Assembly (NCBI RefSeq): GCF_001735805.1
Contig: NZ_CP017248.1
Location: 3,038,001 to 3,102,000 of the forward strand
Source of the DNA: Streptomyces fodineus
GTDB lineage: Bacteria; Actinomycetota; Actinomycetes; Streptomycetales; Streptomycetaceae
Length of the DNA stretch: 64,000 nucleotides
Direction: 5' to 3'
Shown: positions 35,086 to 44,556 of the stretch, one piece after another
How the letters are laid out: each line of letters starts with the position of its first letter
Numbering within the stretch: position 1 is the stretch's first letter
The notes under the pieces: generated by a model
Database searches by the model: none
Told to the model about the DNA's origin: nothing
Seen by the model: only the letters and a program-made list of their open reading frames with translations
Position numbers and translations under genes: made by a program

Positions 35086-35280
35086 TCAGCGCCGCTCGCC
35101 CGGCACGTTCATGACCGTGCAGACCACGCGCCACACGTCCTTCGCGTCCCAGCCGGCGTCCAGCGCCTCGTGCACCGTGCGCCCGCCCAGCTCGGACATG
35201 ACGTGATCGCGCGCGAAGGTGTCGGCGTACCCCGGACCGAAGTGTTCCGCCATCCGCTGCCAGAAGACCGTCAACCGCAT
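35086..35280 (-). CDS. DUF3046 family small protein
   Basis: The 64-residue protein matches DUF3046, a short actinobacterial family almost always found near recA and recX. It starts MRLTVFWQRMAEHFGPGYADTFARDHVMSELGGRTVHEAL and ends in WDAKDVWRVVCTVMNVPGERR. It is probably all alpha. GGAG lies close before the ATG. The function is unknown; its location beside recA suggests an auxiliary DNA-repair role. Confidence 0.88.
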   Translation of the reverse strand: MRLTVFWQRMAEHFGPGYADTFARDHVMSELGGRTVHEALDAGWDAKDVWRVVCTVMNVPGERR

Positions 35281-35360
35281 GACTCCAGTATCCCGCCCCT
35301 GGGGGTGGGCCCCGGCCGGGACCGCTTGCCGAGACCGCTTTCCGTCCTACGGTCTGACGC

Positions 35361-36305
35361 ATGGCCGAAACAGGAGCTCCCCCACTCCCCTCCACGCCCC
35401 CGGCGCGCTCCCCGCTCTTCCGCGCCGAGCAGTTCGTGTGGCTCACCGCGCGCGTGCTGGAACAGCGCCTCTTCGCTCACCTCTTCCTGCACGGCACCGC
35501 GGACGCGGTGGAAGCGGCACTGGACGCCTACCGGAACGACGACGGCGGGTACGGGCACGCGCTGGAGCCCGATCTCCGCGGCCCCGTCAGCCAGCCCCTG
35601 CACACCGCGCACGCACTGCGCGTGCTGGACGCCGTCGGGCGCTGCGGCGGGCAGCGGGTGGAGCGCGTGTGCCGCTACCTGACCTCGATCTCCACCGCGG
35701 ACGGCGCCCTGCCGGCGGTCCATCCCAGCCAGCGCGGGTATCCGGTGGCACCCTTCGTCCCGGTCGTCGACGATCCTCCCAGCGACCTGCTCGCCACAGG
35801 ACCGGTGGTCGGGCTGCTGCACCGCAACGAGGTGTGGCACGCCTGGCTGTTCCGGGCCACCGACTTCTGCTGGCAGGCCGTGGAGTCCCTGGAGAAGTCC
35901 CACCCCTACGAGGTGGAGGCCGCCGTGGCCTTCCTGGACTCCGCTCCCGACCGCTCGCGCGCGGAGGCCGCCGCGGACCGGCTCGGCCGCCTGGTGCGCG
36001 AGCAGCGGCTCGCGGCACTGGACCCGGACCGGCTCGACGCGTGGCCCGTCGCTTCCGGCTACGCCCCGGGCGAGCACCACTTCCCGCACGACTTCGCCAG
36101 GAGCCCGGAGTCCGTCGCACGCGCGTGGTTCACGGACGACGAGATGGCACGCTCCCTGGACCACCTGGCCGCCGGGCAGCGGGACGACGGCGGCTGGCCG
36201 ATCCTCCGGCGCCGGTGGGCTCCGGCCCCTGCCCTGGAGTCACGCCCCCTGGTGACGATCGAGGCGCTGCGCACGCTGCGGGCGTACGGCCGTTTCGTGG
36301 GCTGA
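35361..36305 (+). CDS. Alpha-toroid (prenyltransferase/squalene-oxidase-like) protein
   Basis: The 314-residue soluble protein has repeated helical units reminiscent of terpenoid-cyclase and prenyltransferase alpha-alpha toroids. Gly/Asp turn motifs such as AYRNDDGGYGHALEPD, STADGALPAVHPS and GQRDDGGWPILRRRWAP resemble QW-type repeats. I see no DxDD or DxDTA catalytic motif, so it may bind rather than convert terpenoids. It is a single gene, 80 bases from the divergent DUF3046 gene. Confidence 0.75.
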   Translation: MAETGAPPLPSTPPARSPLFRAEQFVWLTARVLEQRLFAHLFLHGTADAVEAALDAYRNDDGGYGHALEPDLRGPVSQPLHTAHALRVLDAVGRCGGQRVERVCRYLTSISTADGALPAVHPSQRGYPVAPFVPVVDDPPSDLLATGPVVGLLHRNEVWHAWLFRATDFCWQAVESLEKSHPYEVEAAVAFLDSAPDRSRAEAAADRLGRLVREQRLAALDPDRLDAWPVASGYAPGEHHFPHDFARSPESVARAWFTDDEMARSLDHLAAGQRDDGGWPILRRRWAPAPALESRPLVTIEALRTLRAYGRFVG

Positions 36306-36334
36306 GCCGGCGTGGCTCCGGCGTCGGTGCCGCG

Positions 36335-36643
36335 TCACCCTCCGAGGGCCCGTACGCCCGCCGTCACCACCACGGCAGCCGCCACGACCAGCAGGAACGG
36401 CGCGCGCAGCACCAGCGCCACGGCTGCCGCGCCGAGCCCGGCGACCCTCGCGTCCAGCACGAGCGCGTGCCCGTCGGCGAACGTCTGCTGAGCCGTGAGC
36501 GCGGCGAGGAGGGCGACGGGCAGCAGGGCGGCGAGCCGCCGTACGAACGGCCGCTCCATGGCACCCGCGGGCACCAGCAGCCCGGCGAGCTTGACGGCGT
36601 AGCAGCCGAGGGCGGTCAGGCCGATCGCGATCCAGGTGTTCAC
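36335..36643 (-). CDS. azlD: AzlD-family branched-chain amino-acid exporter small subunit
   Basis: The 102-residue protein has three to four hydrophobic helices (VNTWIAIGLTALGCYAVKLAGLLVP, LAALLPVALLAALTAQQTF, AAVALVLRAPFLLVVAAAVVVTAGV). It matches the small subunit of the AzlC/AzlD (BrnF/BrnE) branched-chain amino-acid exporter. Its GTG start overlaps the azlC stop by four bases, so the two are translationally coupled. Confidence 0.9.
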   Translation of the reverse strand: MNTWIAIGLTALGCYAVKLAGLLVPAGAMERPFVRRLAALLPVALLAALTAQQTFADGHALVLDARVAGLGAAAVALVLRAPFLLVVAAAVVVTAGVRALGG

Positions 36644-37446
36644 CGGTCCTCCTCCGGGTCCGTCGATCCGCCGGCCGCACGGGACTCCGGTGGTGCGCCC
36701 CGTTCCTGCGCAGCGCCGATGTCCTGTCGGCCGCGCCCCGCACGGCGGCCCTCGGCGACGAGGGCGATCGGTGCGGCCAGTGCCGCCACCAGGACCGGGA
36801 CGCCGGCCGGCAGGACGGGCAGCAGAGCGAGGCCCAGCAGGACCGCGAGGCCCGCGACCGCGCGCTCGGTGGTCGTCTTCAGCATCGGGGCGAGCAGGGC
36901 CAGGAACACGGCGGGCCCGGCCGCGTCCAGGCCCCACGCGCGCGTGTCGCCGATGGCCTTGGCACCGAGCGCGCCGAGCAGCGTGGTGAGGTTCCAGAGC
37001 ACGTACAGCGTGAGCCCGGTGACGGTGAAGCCGATGCGCCGGGCGCGCCGGGTCGGCTGCGCCAGGGTGACCGCCGTGGTCTCGTCGATCACCCACTGGG
37101 CGGCGAACGGCCGTACCGCGCGCGGGAGGGCGAGCAGTTGCGAGAGCCGCAGCCCGTAGAAGGCGTTGCGCACGCCGAGGAAGAAGGCGCCGGCGGCCGC
37201 CGTGAACGGACTGCCTCCGGCGGCGAGCGCTCCGACGAGGGCGAACTGGGAGGCGCCGGTGAAGACCAGGAGGCTGAGCGCGCAGGTCTGGAGCAGTCCG
37301 AGCCCGCTGCCGGCCGAGGTCACCCCGAACGCGAATCCGGACAGGCCCACGGCGACGCCGACGCCGAGGGCGTCGCGTACGACCGCCCTGTCGGGCTTCT
37401 CCGCGTCGTCGGCGGTCAGGTCCGCGAGTGCTGTCCGCTGTGCCAC
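36640..37446 (-). CDS. azlC: AzlC-family branched-chain amino-acid exporter large subunit
   Basis: The 268-residue permease has the AzlC pattern. ALGVGVAVGLSGFAFGVTSAGSGLGL, TGASQFALVGALAAGGSP and FFLGVRNAFYGLRL lead into further helices, and a hydrophilic C-terminal tail of about 40 residues is rich in Glu, Arg and Gly. With AzlD it exports branched-chain amino acids or analogues. The 23-base gap to the AraC-type gene upstream on the same strand indicates a common transcript, with the regulator first. Confidence 0.92.
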   Translation of the reverse strand: MAQRTALADLTADDAEKPDRAVVRDALGVGVAVGLSGFAFGVTSAGSGLGLLQTCALSLLVFTGASQFALVGALAAGGSPFTAAAGAFFLGVRNAFYGLRLSQLLALPRAVRPFAAQWVIDETTAVTLAQPTRRARRIGFTVTGLTLYVLWNLTTLLGALGAKAIGDTRAWGLDAAGPAVFLALLAPMLKTTTERAVAGLAVLLGLALLPVLPAGVPVLVAALAAPIALVAEGRRAGRGRQDIGAAQERGAPPESRAAGGSTDPEEDR

Positions 37447-37469
37447 GCCCCGGACGGTAAGGGCGTCCC

Positions 37470-38426
37470 TCAGTCCCGGTCTTGTACGTTCTTGCGCCCG
37501 TGCTCACGGGCCGTCTCCCGCTCGCGCTCACGGACCGGCTTCCGCCCGGGTACGTTCAACCGCTCGCGCTGGTAGGCCCCCGGTGGCACGCCGACGATGC
37601 GGGTGAAGTGCCGGTTGAGGTGGGGCTGGTCGGTGAAGCCGACGGCCACGGCCGCCTCGGCAGGCGGCGATCCCCCGTCCAGCAGGAGTCTCGCGCGGCG
37701 CACGCGGGCGTCGGTCAGCCATGTGTGCGGCGGCATGCCGTAGGCGTCACGGAATGCCCGCAGCAGCGCGAACGGGCCGGTGCCGAGGTCCGCGGCCAGC
37801 CGCTCCAGGGTCGGCGGCTCGGCCATCCGCTCGTCCAGCACGGCACGCGCGCGTGCCGCGACAGCGGCCCCGGCCGTGCGGACCGGCCGCTGTGGCAGCG
37901 GGCCGCCGTTCAGCCGCAGCAGCCTGGTGACGGCGACCCGCAGCAGCGTGTCGGCGGCCAGCGCGTTGCCTTCGTCGGCGGCGCGGAGGACTTGGTGGAC
38001 GAGGCGGACGGTGTAGGGGTCGTCGAGGACGGGGCTGACGAAACCCGGGGTCCCCCGGAGGGTGGTGGTCTCGGCCGCGATCGCGGCGACCACCTCGGGC
38101 GAGGGGTAGAGCGCGCCGTACCGCCAGCCCTCGGGGACGCCGGCGCGGCCGGTGTGCGCGGTGTCGGGGTTGACCAGGGCGAGGGCTCCGGCGGGGACGT
38201 ACACGTCGGAGCCGCGGTGGTGGAAGACCTCGACCCCGTCGGCTATGGCCGCGATCACGAAGTGCTCGTGGGTGTGCCGGACGAAGGTCCTGTGGACGTA
38301 CCGGGCCCGCAGCAGGTCCACGCCCGGCAGGTCGTCGTAGCGCCAGTGCCGCGCACGCTCCACCGGCCGACGCCCGCCCGTCTGCCCGTCCGTCCGTTCC
38401 TCGTCCCGCCGAGCTCCACCGGCCAT
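37470..38426 (-). CDS. AraC-family regulator
   Basis: The 318-residue protein has an N-terminal cupin-like sensor domain (HTHEHFVIAAIADGVEVFHHRGSDVYVPAGALALVNPDTAHTG). The C-terminal AraC HTH pair (LERLAADLGTGPFALLRAFRDAYGMPPHTWLTDARVRRARLLL and AEAAVAVGFTDQPHLNRHFTRIVGVPPGAYQ) follows. It ends with a highly charged Arg/Glu-rich tail. It heads a transcript with azlC and azlD and most likely controls them in response to an amino acid or related effector. Confidence 0.92.
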   Translation of the reverse strand: MAGGARRDEERTDGQTGGRRPVERARHWRYDDLPGVDLLRARYVHRTFVRHTHEHFVIAAIADGVEVFHHRGSDVYVPAGALALVNPDTAHTGRAGVPEGWRYGALYPSPEVVAAIAAETTTLRGTPGFVSPVLDDPYTVRLVHQVLRAADEGNALAADTLLRVAVTRLLRLNGGPLPQRPVRTAGAAVAARARAVLDERMAEPPTLERLAADLGTGPFALLRAFRDAYGMPPHTWLTDARVRRARLLLDGGSPPAEAAVAVGFTDQPHLNRHFTRIVGVPPGAYQRERLNVPGRKPVRERERETAREHGRKNVQDRD

Positions 38427-38533
38427 ACGCCCATTCTCCGCGCCACCGCCCGCGACCGGCCCCGCCCGCTCTCCGCCGCACGATGTTTTCCCAGGTCAGC
38501 GCGATTGTCAGTGGCCGGGTGCAGGATGGACGC

Positions 38534-41500
38534 ATGGTCAGCTCCGCACATCGAGCCCTCGACGGCTTCTCCCCCGCGACCCGCGGCTGGTTCACGGGGG
38601 CGTTCTCCGCGCCCACCGCGGCCCAGGCCGGCGCGTGGCAGGCCATCGGCGCGGGCTCGGACGTGCTGGTGGTGGCCCCGACCGGCTCGGGCAAGACGCT
38701 GGCCGCGTTCCTCGCCGCCCTGGACCAGCTGGCCTCGACGCCGCCCCCGGCCGACCCGAGGAAACGCTGCCGGGTTCTGTACGTGTCCCCGCTGAAGGCC
38801 CTCGCGGTCGACGTCGAGCGCAACCTCCGCAGTCCGCTGACCGGCATCCGCCAGGAGTCCGTGCGCCTGGGCCTGCCCGAGCCCGAGGTCCGGGTCGGCA
38901 TCCGCTCCGGCGACACCCCGGCGGCCGAGCGCCGCGCCCTGTCCACCCGCCCGCCGGACATCCTGATCACCACCCCCGAGTCGCTGTTCCTGATGCTGAC
39001 GTCGGCCACGCGCGACGCGCTGACGGGTGTGGAGACGGTGATCCTGGACGAGGTGCACGCGGTCGCGGGCACCAAGCGCGGCGCCCATCTCGCGCTCTCC
39101 CTGGAGCGGCTCGACGAGCTGCTGCCGCGGCCGGCCCGCCGGATCGGTCTGTCGGCGACCGTCCGCCCGGTGGACGAGGTGGCCCGGTATCTCTCGCCGC
39201 GCCGCAAGGTGGAGATCGTTCAGCCGGAGTCCGGCAAGGAGTTCGACCTGTCCGTGGTCGTCCCGGTCGAGGACATGGGCGAGCTGGCAGGCTCCCCGGC
39301 GGCGGACGCGACCGAGGGCGCCGAGCGGCCGTCGATCTGGCCGCACGTGGAGGAGCGGATCGCCGACCTGGTCCAGGCCCACCGCTCCACGATCGTGTTC
39401 GCCAACTCCCGGCGCCTGGCCGAGCGGCTGTGCAACCGGCTCAACGAGATCGCCTACGAGCGGGCGACCGGCGAGACCCTGGAGGAGCACCACTCCCCGG
39501 CCCAGCTGATGGGCGGCTCGGGCGCCGCCCAGGGCGCGCCCCCGGTGATCGCCCGCGCGCACCACGGCTCGGTCTCCAAGGAGCAGCGCGCCCTGGTCGA
39601 GGAGGACCTGAAGGCGGGCCGGCTGCCCGCCGTGGTCGCCACGTCCAGCCTGGAGCTGGGCATCGACATGGGCGCCGTCGACCTGGTCGTGCAGGTCGAG
39701 TCCCCGCCCTCGGTCGCCTCCGGGCTGCAGCGCGTCGGCCGCGCGGGGCACCAGGTGGGGGCCGTCTCCACCGGTGTCGTCTTCCCCAAGTACCGCGGCG
39801 ACCTCGTCCAGGCGGCCGTGGTCACCGAGCGGATGCGCTCGGGCTCGATCGAGTCCCTGAAGGTGCCCGCGAACCCGCTGGACGTGCTCGCTCAGCAACT
39901 GGTCGCGATGACGGCGCTGGACACCTGGCAGTTCGACGACCTGCTCGCCCTGGCCCGCCGTGCGGCACCCTTCGCCTCGCTGCCCGAGTCGGCGTTCACG
40001 GCGGTCCTCGACATGCTCGCGGGCCGCTATCCGTCGGACGCGTTCGCGGAGCTGCGCCCGCGCGTGGTGTGGGACCGAGTGACCGGCGAGATCACCGGCC
40101 GTCCGGGCGCCCAGCGCCTCGCCGTCACCTCGGGCGGCACGATCCCCGATCGCGGCCTGTTCGGGGTCTTCCTCGCCGGTTCCGACCCCAAGAAGGGCGG
40201 CGGCCGGGTCGGCGAGCTGGACGAGGAGATGGTCTACGAGTCCCGGGTCGGTGACGTCTTCACGCTGGGCACGAGTTCCTGGCGCATCGAGGACATCACC
40301 CGCGACCGGGTCCTGGTCTCCCCCGCGCCGGGCGTGCCGGGCCGGCTCCCCTTCTGGAAGGGCGACCAGCTGGGCCGCCCGCTCGAACTGGGCCGCGCGG
40401 TGGGCGCGTTCCTGCGCGAGGTCGGCTCGCTCCCCAAGGACGACGCCCGGCCGCGCCTGCTGGCGGCGGGCCTGGACGCCTGGGCCGCGGACAACGTGCT
40501 GTCGTACCTGGACGAACAGCGGGAGGCCTGCGGGCATGTCCCGGACGACCGCACGATCGTCGTGGAGCGCTTCCGCGACGAGCTGGGCGACTGGCGGGTC
40601 GTCGTCCACTCCCCCTTCGGCGCCCAGGTCCACGCCCCCTGGGCCCTCGCCCTCGGCGCCCGCCTGTCCGAGCGGTACGGCATGGACGCGCAGGTCATGC
40701 ACGCCGACGACGGCATCGTGCTGCGCCTGCCCGACGCCGACCTGCTGGGCCTGGACCTGCTCGACCAGGAGCCCGTGAAGGCCGGCTCGGAGTACGACAG
40801 CGAGCAGGCACCCGTCGGCGCGGCGGACGTCTCCTTCGACAAGGGCGAGGTCGACCAGATCGTCACCGACCAGGTCGGCGGCTCCGCGCTGTTCGCCTCC
40901 CGGTTCCGTGAGTGCGCCGCCCGTGCGCTGCTGCTCCCGCGCCGCACCCCCGGCAAGCGCACCCCGCTGTGGCAGCAACGCCAGCGTGCGGCCCAACTGC
41001 TCCAGGTGGCGAGCGAGTTCGGGTCATTCCCGATCGTCCTGGAGGCGGTCCGCGAGTGCCTCCAGGACGTCTTCGACGTCCCCGGGCTGGTCGAGCTGAT
41101 GGGTGACATCGAGTCCCGCAAGGTGCGCCTGGTCGAGGTCACCACCCCGGAGCCGTCCCCGTTCGCCCGCTCCCTGCTGTTCGGGTACGTGGCCCAGTTC
41201 CTGTACGAGGGCGACTCGCCCTTGGCCGAGCGCCGGGCCGCCGCTCTGTCCCTGGACTCCCGGCTGCTGGCCGAGCTGCTGGGCCAGGCGGAGCTGCGTG
41301 AACTGCTCGACGCCGAGGTGCTGACCGAGCTGGAGCGCGAGCTGCAGTGGCTCACCGAGGACCGCCGGGTCAAGGACGTGGAGGGCGTGGCCGATGTACT
41401 GCGGCTGCTCGGCCCGCTGAGCGACGCCGAGCTGGCCGAGCGGGGCGCGGACCCGCAGTGGGCGCGGGAGCTGGCGGGTGCCCGCCGGGCCATCAAGGTC

Positions 41501-43522
41501 CGGATCGCGGGCGCCGACCACTGGGCGGCGGTCGAGGACGCGGGCCGGCTGCGCGACGCGCTCGGCACGGCACTGCCGGTCGGCGTGCCCGAGGCCTTCA
41601 CCGAGCCGGTCAAGGATCCGCTGGGCGATCTCCTCGCCCGTTACGCCCGCACCCACGGCCCGTTCACGTCGGCCACGGCGGCGGCCCGTTTCGGCCTGGG
41701 CGTGGCGGTCACCGAGGGCGCCCTGCAGCGGCTCGCCGCGAACGGCCGGGTGGTGCAGGGCGAGTTCCACCCGGCGGGCATCGGCCAGGAGTGGTGCGAC
41801 GCGGCCGTACTGCGCCGCCTGCGCCGCCGCTCCCTGGCGGCCCTGCGGCACGAACTGGAGCCCGTGCCGCCGGCCGCGCTCGCGCAGTTCCTGCCGCAGT
41901 GGCAGCACATCGGCAAGGGGCACGGTCTGCGCGGCATCGACGGACTGGTGCGCGCCATCGAGCAGTTGCAGGGCGCCTCCGTGCCCGCCTCCGCGCTGGA
42001 GAAGCTGGTCCTGCCCTCCCGCGTGGCGAACTACACGCCCTCGATGCTCGATGAACTGACCTCGGCCGGCGAGGTGGTGTGGACGGGCGCGGGCGCCCTG
42101 CCCGGCAAGGACGGCTGGGTCTGCCTCTATCTGGCCGACGCGGCGCCTGTGCTGCTCCCACCGCCCCACCCCCTGGAGCTGACCGCGCTCCACCGGTCCG
42201 TCCTGGACGCGCTCTCCGGCGGCTACGGCCTGTTCTTCCGGCAGATCGCCGACCAGGTCCGTGCCACCACCCACCCCGACGTCACCGACCCCCAACTGGC
42301 CGACTCGCTCTGGGACCTGGCCTGGTCGGGTCGGCTCACCAACGACACCCTCGCCCCGATGCGCTCCCTGCTGGGCTCGGGCCGTACGGCGGGGTCGACC
42401 GCCCACCGCGCCAAGCGCAGCGTCCCGCGCGGACGTTACGGCTCGCTGACGGCCGCCGCGCGCACCGCCTCGCGTACGGGACCGCCGACCGTCGCCGGCC
42501 GCTGGTCGCTGCTGCCCTCGGCCGAGCCGGACACCACCGTGCGTGCCCACGCGCTGGCCCGCACCCTCCTGGACCGGCACGGCGTGGTCACCCGTGGGGC
42601 GGTCGCCGCGGAGGGGATCGAGGGCGGCTTCTCGGCGGTCTACCGCGTGCTGTCCGCGTTCGAGGAGAGCGGCCAGGCGCGGCGCGGCTATGTGGTCGAG
42701 GGCCTGGGCGCGGCTCAGTTCGCCATGGACGGGGCGGTGGACCGGCTCCGCGCGGTGTCCAACGCCCGGGACCGGAACGAGGGCCTGCCCACGCCCCGCC
42801 AGAACGGTTTCCCAGGTGGTCCCGACGGCTTTGCCGAGCCGGGCTTCCCGAACGGCTTCGGCGGAAGCAACGGCACCCCGCACGACCGAGCCCTTCCCGG
42901 CGCCTTCGAGGAAGGCGACAGCGGATTCGCCCACCCCGGGCTCGACGGTGACTTCACCTGGCCACCGGCGGACCCCCCGCCCGCCCCCGGCGAGTACGTC
43001 TCGCCGCGCGACCTCGCCGACCCCTTTGCCTCCCCCGGCTACGGCGGCCCCCGAGGAGGCGGAGCCGGCGCCTACGGCTCACCGGCGCACCGCGGGTACG
43101 GCGGCGGTCGTACGAGCACGTCCTCGCCCGACCCCCGTGCCGTGGTCCTCGCCGCGGCCGACCCCGCGAATGCCTACGGCGCGGCGCTCTCCTGGCCCGA
43201 GCCACCGACCGGTGCCGGGCACAAGCCGGGCCGCAAGGCGGGCTCGCTGGTCGTCCTGGTGGAGGGCGAGCTGACGCTGTACATGGAGCGCGGCGGCAAG
43301 ACACTGCTGGCCTGGCCCGCCGCCCCGGACACGGCGGCCCCGGACGACCCCCGCCTGCGTACGGCCGCCGAGGTCCTGGCCGCCGCGGCCCGCGCGGGCT
43401 CCCTCGGGACGGTCACGGTCGAGCGGATCAACGGCGCCCAGGCCCTGACCTCCCCCATAGGCGCGCTGCTGGAAGGAGCCGGCTTCGTGGCCACACCGCG
43501 CGGCCTGCGCCTGAGAGCGTGA
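38534..43522 (+). CDS. lhr: Lhr-type ATP-dependent helicase
   Basis: The 1662-residue protein is a long Lhr superfamily 2 helicase (Lhr-Core plus C-terminal extension). The Q and Walker A motifs are in APTAAQAGAWQAIGAGSDVLVVAPTGSGKT (residues about 26-55), DEVH is at about 172, SAT is in GLSATVRP, and the C-terminal RecA domain has SLELGIDMGAVDLVVQVESPPSVASGLQRVGRAGHQ. Winged-helix and Lhr C-terminal domains follow. A disordered Gly/Pro/Phe linker (about 1420-1545) precedes the last 110 residues. Lhr acts on DNA-RNA hybrids and in repair, consistent with the Nei/Fpg-type gene 66 bases downstream. Confidence 0.95.
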   Translation: MVSSAHRALDGFSPATRGWFTGAFSAPTAAQAGAWQAIGAGSDVLVVAPTGSGKTLAAFLAALDQLASTPPPADPRKRCRVLYVSPLKALAVDVERNLRSPLTGIRQESVRLGLPEPEVRVGIRSGDTPAAERRALSTRPPDILITTPESLFLMLTSATRDALTGVETVILDEVHAVAGTKRGAHLALSLERLDELLPRPARRIGLSATVRPVDEVARYLSPRRKVEIVQPESGKEFDLSVVVPVEDMGELAGSPAADATEGAERPSIWPHVEERIADLVQAHRSTIVFANSRRLAERLCNRLNEIAYERATGETLEEHHSPAQLMGGSGAAQGAPPVIARAHHGSVSKEQRALVEEDLKAGRLPAVVATSSLELGIDMGAVDLVVQVESPPSVASGLQRVGRAGHQVGAVSTGVVFPKYRGDLVQAAVVTERMRSGSIESLKVPANPLDVLAQQLVAMTALDTWQFDDLLALARRAAPFASLPESAFTAVLDMLAGRYPSDAFAELRPRVVWDRVTGEITGRPGAQRLAVTSGGTIPDRGLFGVFLAGSDPKKGGGRVGELDEEMVYESRVGDVFTLGTSSWRIEDITRDRVLVSPAPGVPGRLPFWKGDQLGRPLELGRAVGAFLREVGSLPKDDARPRLLAAGLDAWAADNVLSYLDEQREACGHVPDDRTIVVERFRDELGDWRVVVHSPFGAQVHAPWALALGARLSERYGMDAQVMHADDGIVLRLPDADLLGLDLLDQEPVKAGSEYDSEQAPVGAADVSFDKGEVDQIVTDQVGGSALFASRFRECAARALLLPRRTPGKRTPLWQQRQRAAQLLQVASEFGSFPIVLEAVRECLQDVFDVPGLVELMGDIESRKVRLVEVTTPEPSPFARSLLFGYVAQFLYEGDSPLAERRAAALSLDSRLLAELLGQAELRELLDAEVLTELERELQWLTEDRRVKDVEGVADVLRLLGPLSDAELAERGADPQWARELAGARRAIKVRIAGADHWAAVEDAGRLRDALGTALPVGVPEAFTEPVKDPLGDLLARYARTHGPFTSATAAARFGLGVAVTEGALQRLAANGRVVQGEFHPAGIGQEWCDAAVLRRLRRRSLAALRHELEPVPPAALAQFLPQWQHIGKGHGLRGIDGLVRAIEQLQGASVPASALEKLVLPSRVANYTPSMLDELTSAGEVVWTGAGALPGKDGWVCLYLADAAPVLLPPPHPLELTALHRSVLDALSGGYGLFFRQIADQVRATTHPDVTDPQLADSLWDLAWSGRLTNDTLAPMRSLLGSGRTAGSTAHRAKRSVPRGRYGSLTAAARTASRTGPPTVAGRWSLLPSAEPDTTVRAHALARTLLDRHGVVTRGAVAAEGIEGGFSAVYRVLSAFEESGQARRGYVVEGLGAAQFAMDGAVDRLRAVSNARDRNEGLPTPRQNGFPGGPDGFAEPGFPNGFGGSNGTPHDRALPGAFEEGDSGFAHPGLDGDFTWPPADPPPAPGEYVSPRDLADPFASPGYGGPRGGGAGAYGSPAHRGYGGGRTSTSSPDPRAVVLAAADPANAYGAALSWPEPPTGAGHKPGRKAGSLVVLVEGELTLYMERGGKTLLAWPAAPDTAAPDDPRLRTAAEVLAAAARAGSLGTVTVERINGAQALTSPIGALLEGAGFVATPRGLRLRA

Positions 43523-43588
43523 CCGCCGCCACGAGCCCCGCCACCACCGCCGCGCACCCGCCTCACCCGACCGTGGCACTCTGGACGC

Positions 43589-44434
43589 ATGCCCGAAGGT
43601 GACACGGTCTGGCAGGCCGCGAGGCGGCTGCACGAGGCCCTCGCGGGCAAGGCGCTGACCCGCAGCGACTTCCGGGTGCCGAAGTACGCGACGGTCGATC
43701 TCACCGGCCGTACGGTGCTCGGCACGATCCCGCGCGGCAAACACCTGCTCACCCGGTTCGAGGGCGGCCTGACCCTGCACACCCATCTGCGGATGGAAGG
43801 CACATGGAAGGTGTACGGCGCGGGCGAGCGCTGGCGGGGCGGTCCGGCGCACCAGATCCGGGTGGTCCTCGGCACCGCCGACCGCACGGCCGTGGGCTAC
43901 CGCCTACAGGTCCTGGAGTTGCTGCGCACCAGCGAGGAGGAGCAGGTCGTCGGCCACCTGGGACCGGACCTGCTGGGCCCGGACTGGGATCCCCGGCGCG
44001 CTCTCGCCAACCTCCTCGCCGATGCCGCCCGACCGCTCGGTGAGGCCCTGCTCGACCAGCGCAATCTCGCCGGCATCGGCAACGTCTACAAGAGCGAGCT
44101 GTGCTTCCTGCTGGGCGTCACCCCGTGGCTGCCGGCCGGCGCGCTGCCCGCGGACCGCGCCGAGCAACTGCCCGTGCTCGCCAGGAAGCTGCTGGAGGCG
44201 AACCGCGACCGCCCGGTCCGCCAGACCACGGGCCTGCCCCGGCACGACCTGTTCGTCTACGGCCGCGCACCCCGCCCCTGCCTGCGCTGCCACACCCCGG
44301 TCCGCGTGGCCGACCAGGGCGACGGCTCCCAGGAACGCCCCACCTACTGGTGCCCCTCCTGCCAGACGGGCCCGGCCCCCGCCCCCGGCTCACCACAGCG
44401 CTGGCGAGACCGCTACCCCCGCCGCGCCGGCTGA
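43589..44434 (+). CDS. Nei/Fpg-family DNA glycosylase
   Basis: This 281-residue H2TH glycosylase/AP-lyase begins PEGDTVWQAARRLHEAL, with the catalytic N-terminal Pro and Glu after Met removal. The RGKHLL loop follows, and HTHLRMEGTWKVY carries conserved His and Met. The H2TH motif is ALLDQRNLAGIGNVYKSELCFLLG and the zinc finger is CLRCHTPV...YWCPSCQ. PEGDTV points to endonuclease VIII (Nei) rather than MutM, which normally starts PELPEV. It excises oxidised bases and probably shares a transcript with lhr. Confidence 0.93.
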   Translation: MPEGDTVWQAARRLHEALAGKALTRSDFRVPKYATVDLTGRTVLGTIPRGKHLLTRFEGGLTLHTHLRMEGTWKVYGAGERWRGGPAHQIRVVLGTADRTAVGYRLQVLELLRTSEEEQVVGHLGPDLLGPDWDPRRALANLLADAARPLGEALLDQRNLAGIGNVYKSELCFLLGVTPWLPAGALPADRAEQLPVLARKLLEANRDRPVRQTTGLPRHDLFVYGRAPRPCLRCHTPVRVADQGDGSQERPTYWCPSCQTGPAPAPGSPQRWRDRYPRRAG

Positions 44435-44520
44435 CCCGCCCTGCCCCGCCCGCACCCACACCCGCACCCATCCGCGCCCCGGCCCCCTCCGTGCGCCTCG
44501 CGCCAATCAGCTCCCACTAA

Positions 44521-44550
44521 TTGACGATCCGTCAGAAGCGCTCGTACCGT
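44521..44550 (+). promoter_or_regulatory. SDR promoter with overlapping palindromic operator
   Basis: TTGACG (44521-44526) and TACCGT (44545-44550) are 18 bases apart and the -10 ends six bases before the ATG, implying a leaderless mRNA. The inverted repeat TGACG-ATC-CGTCA (44522-44534) covers the -35 box, as expected for a TetR-type repressor site. Confidence 0.55.
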
Positions 44551-44556
44551 CGCAGC

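Noticed and set aside
38534..44434. Lhr plus Nei/Fpg as a defence island
   Set aside because: Both are conserved chromosomal repair genes here, near recA, with no mobile-element genes or phage-defence partners.
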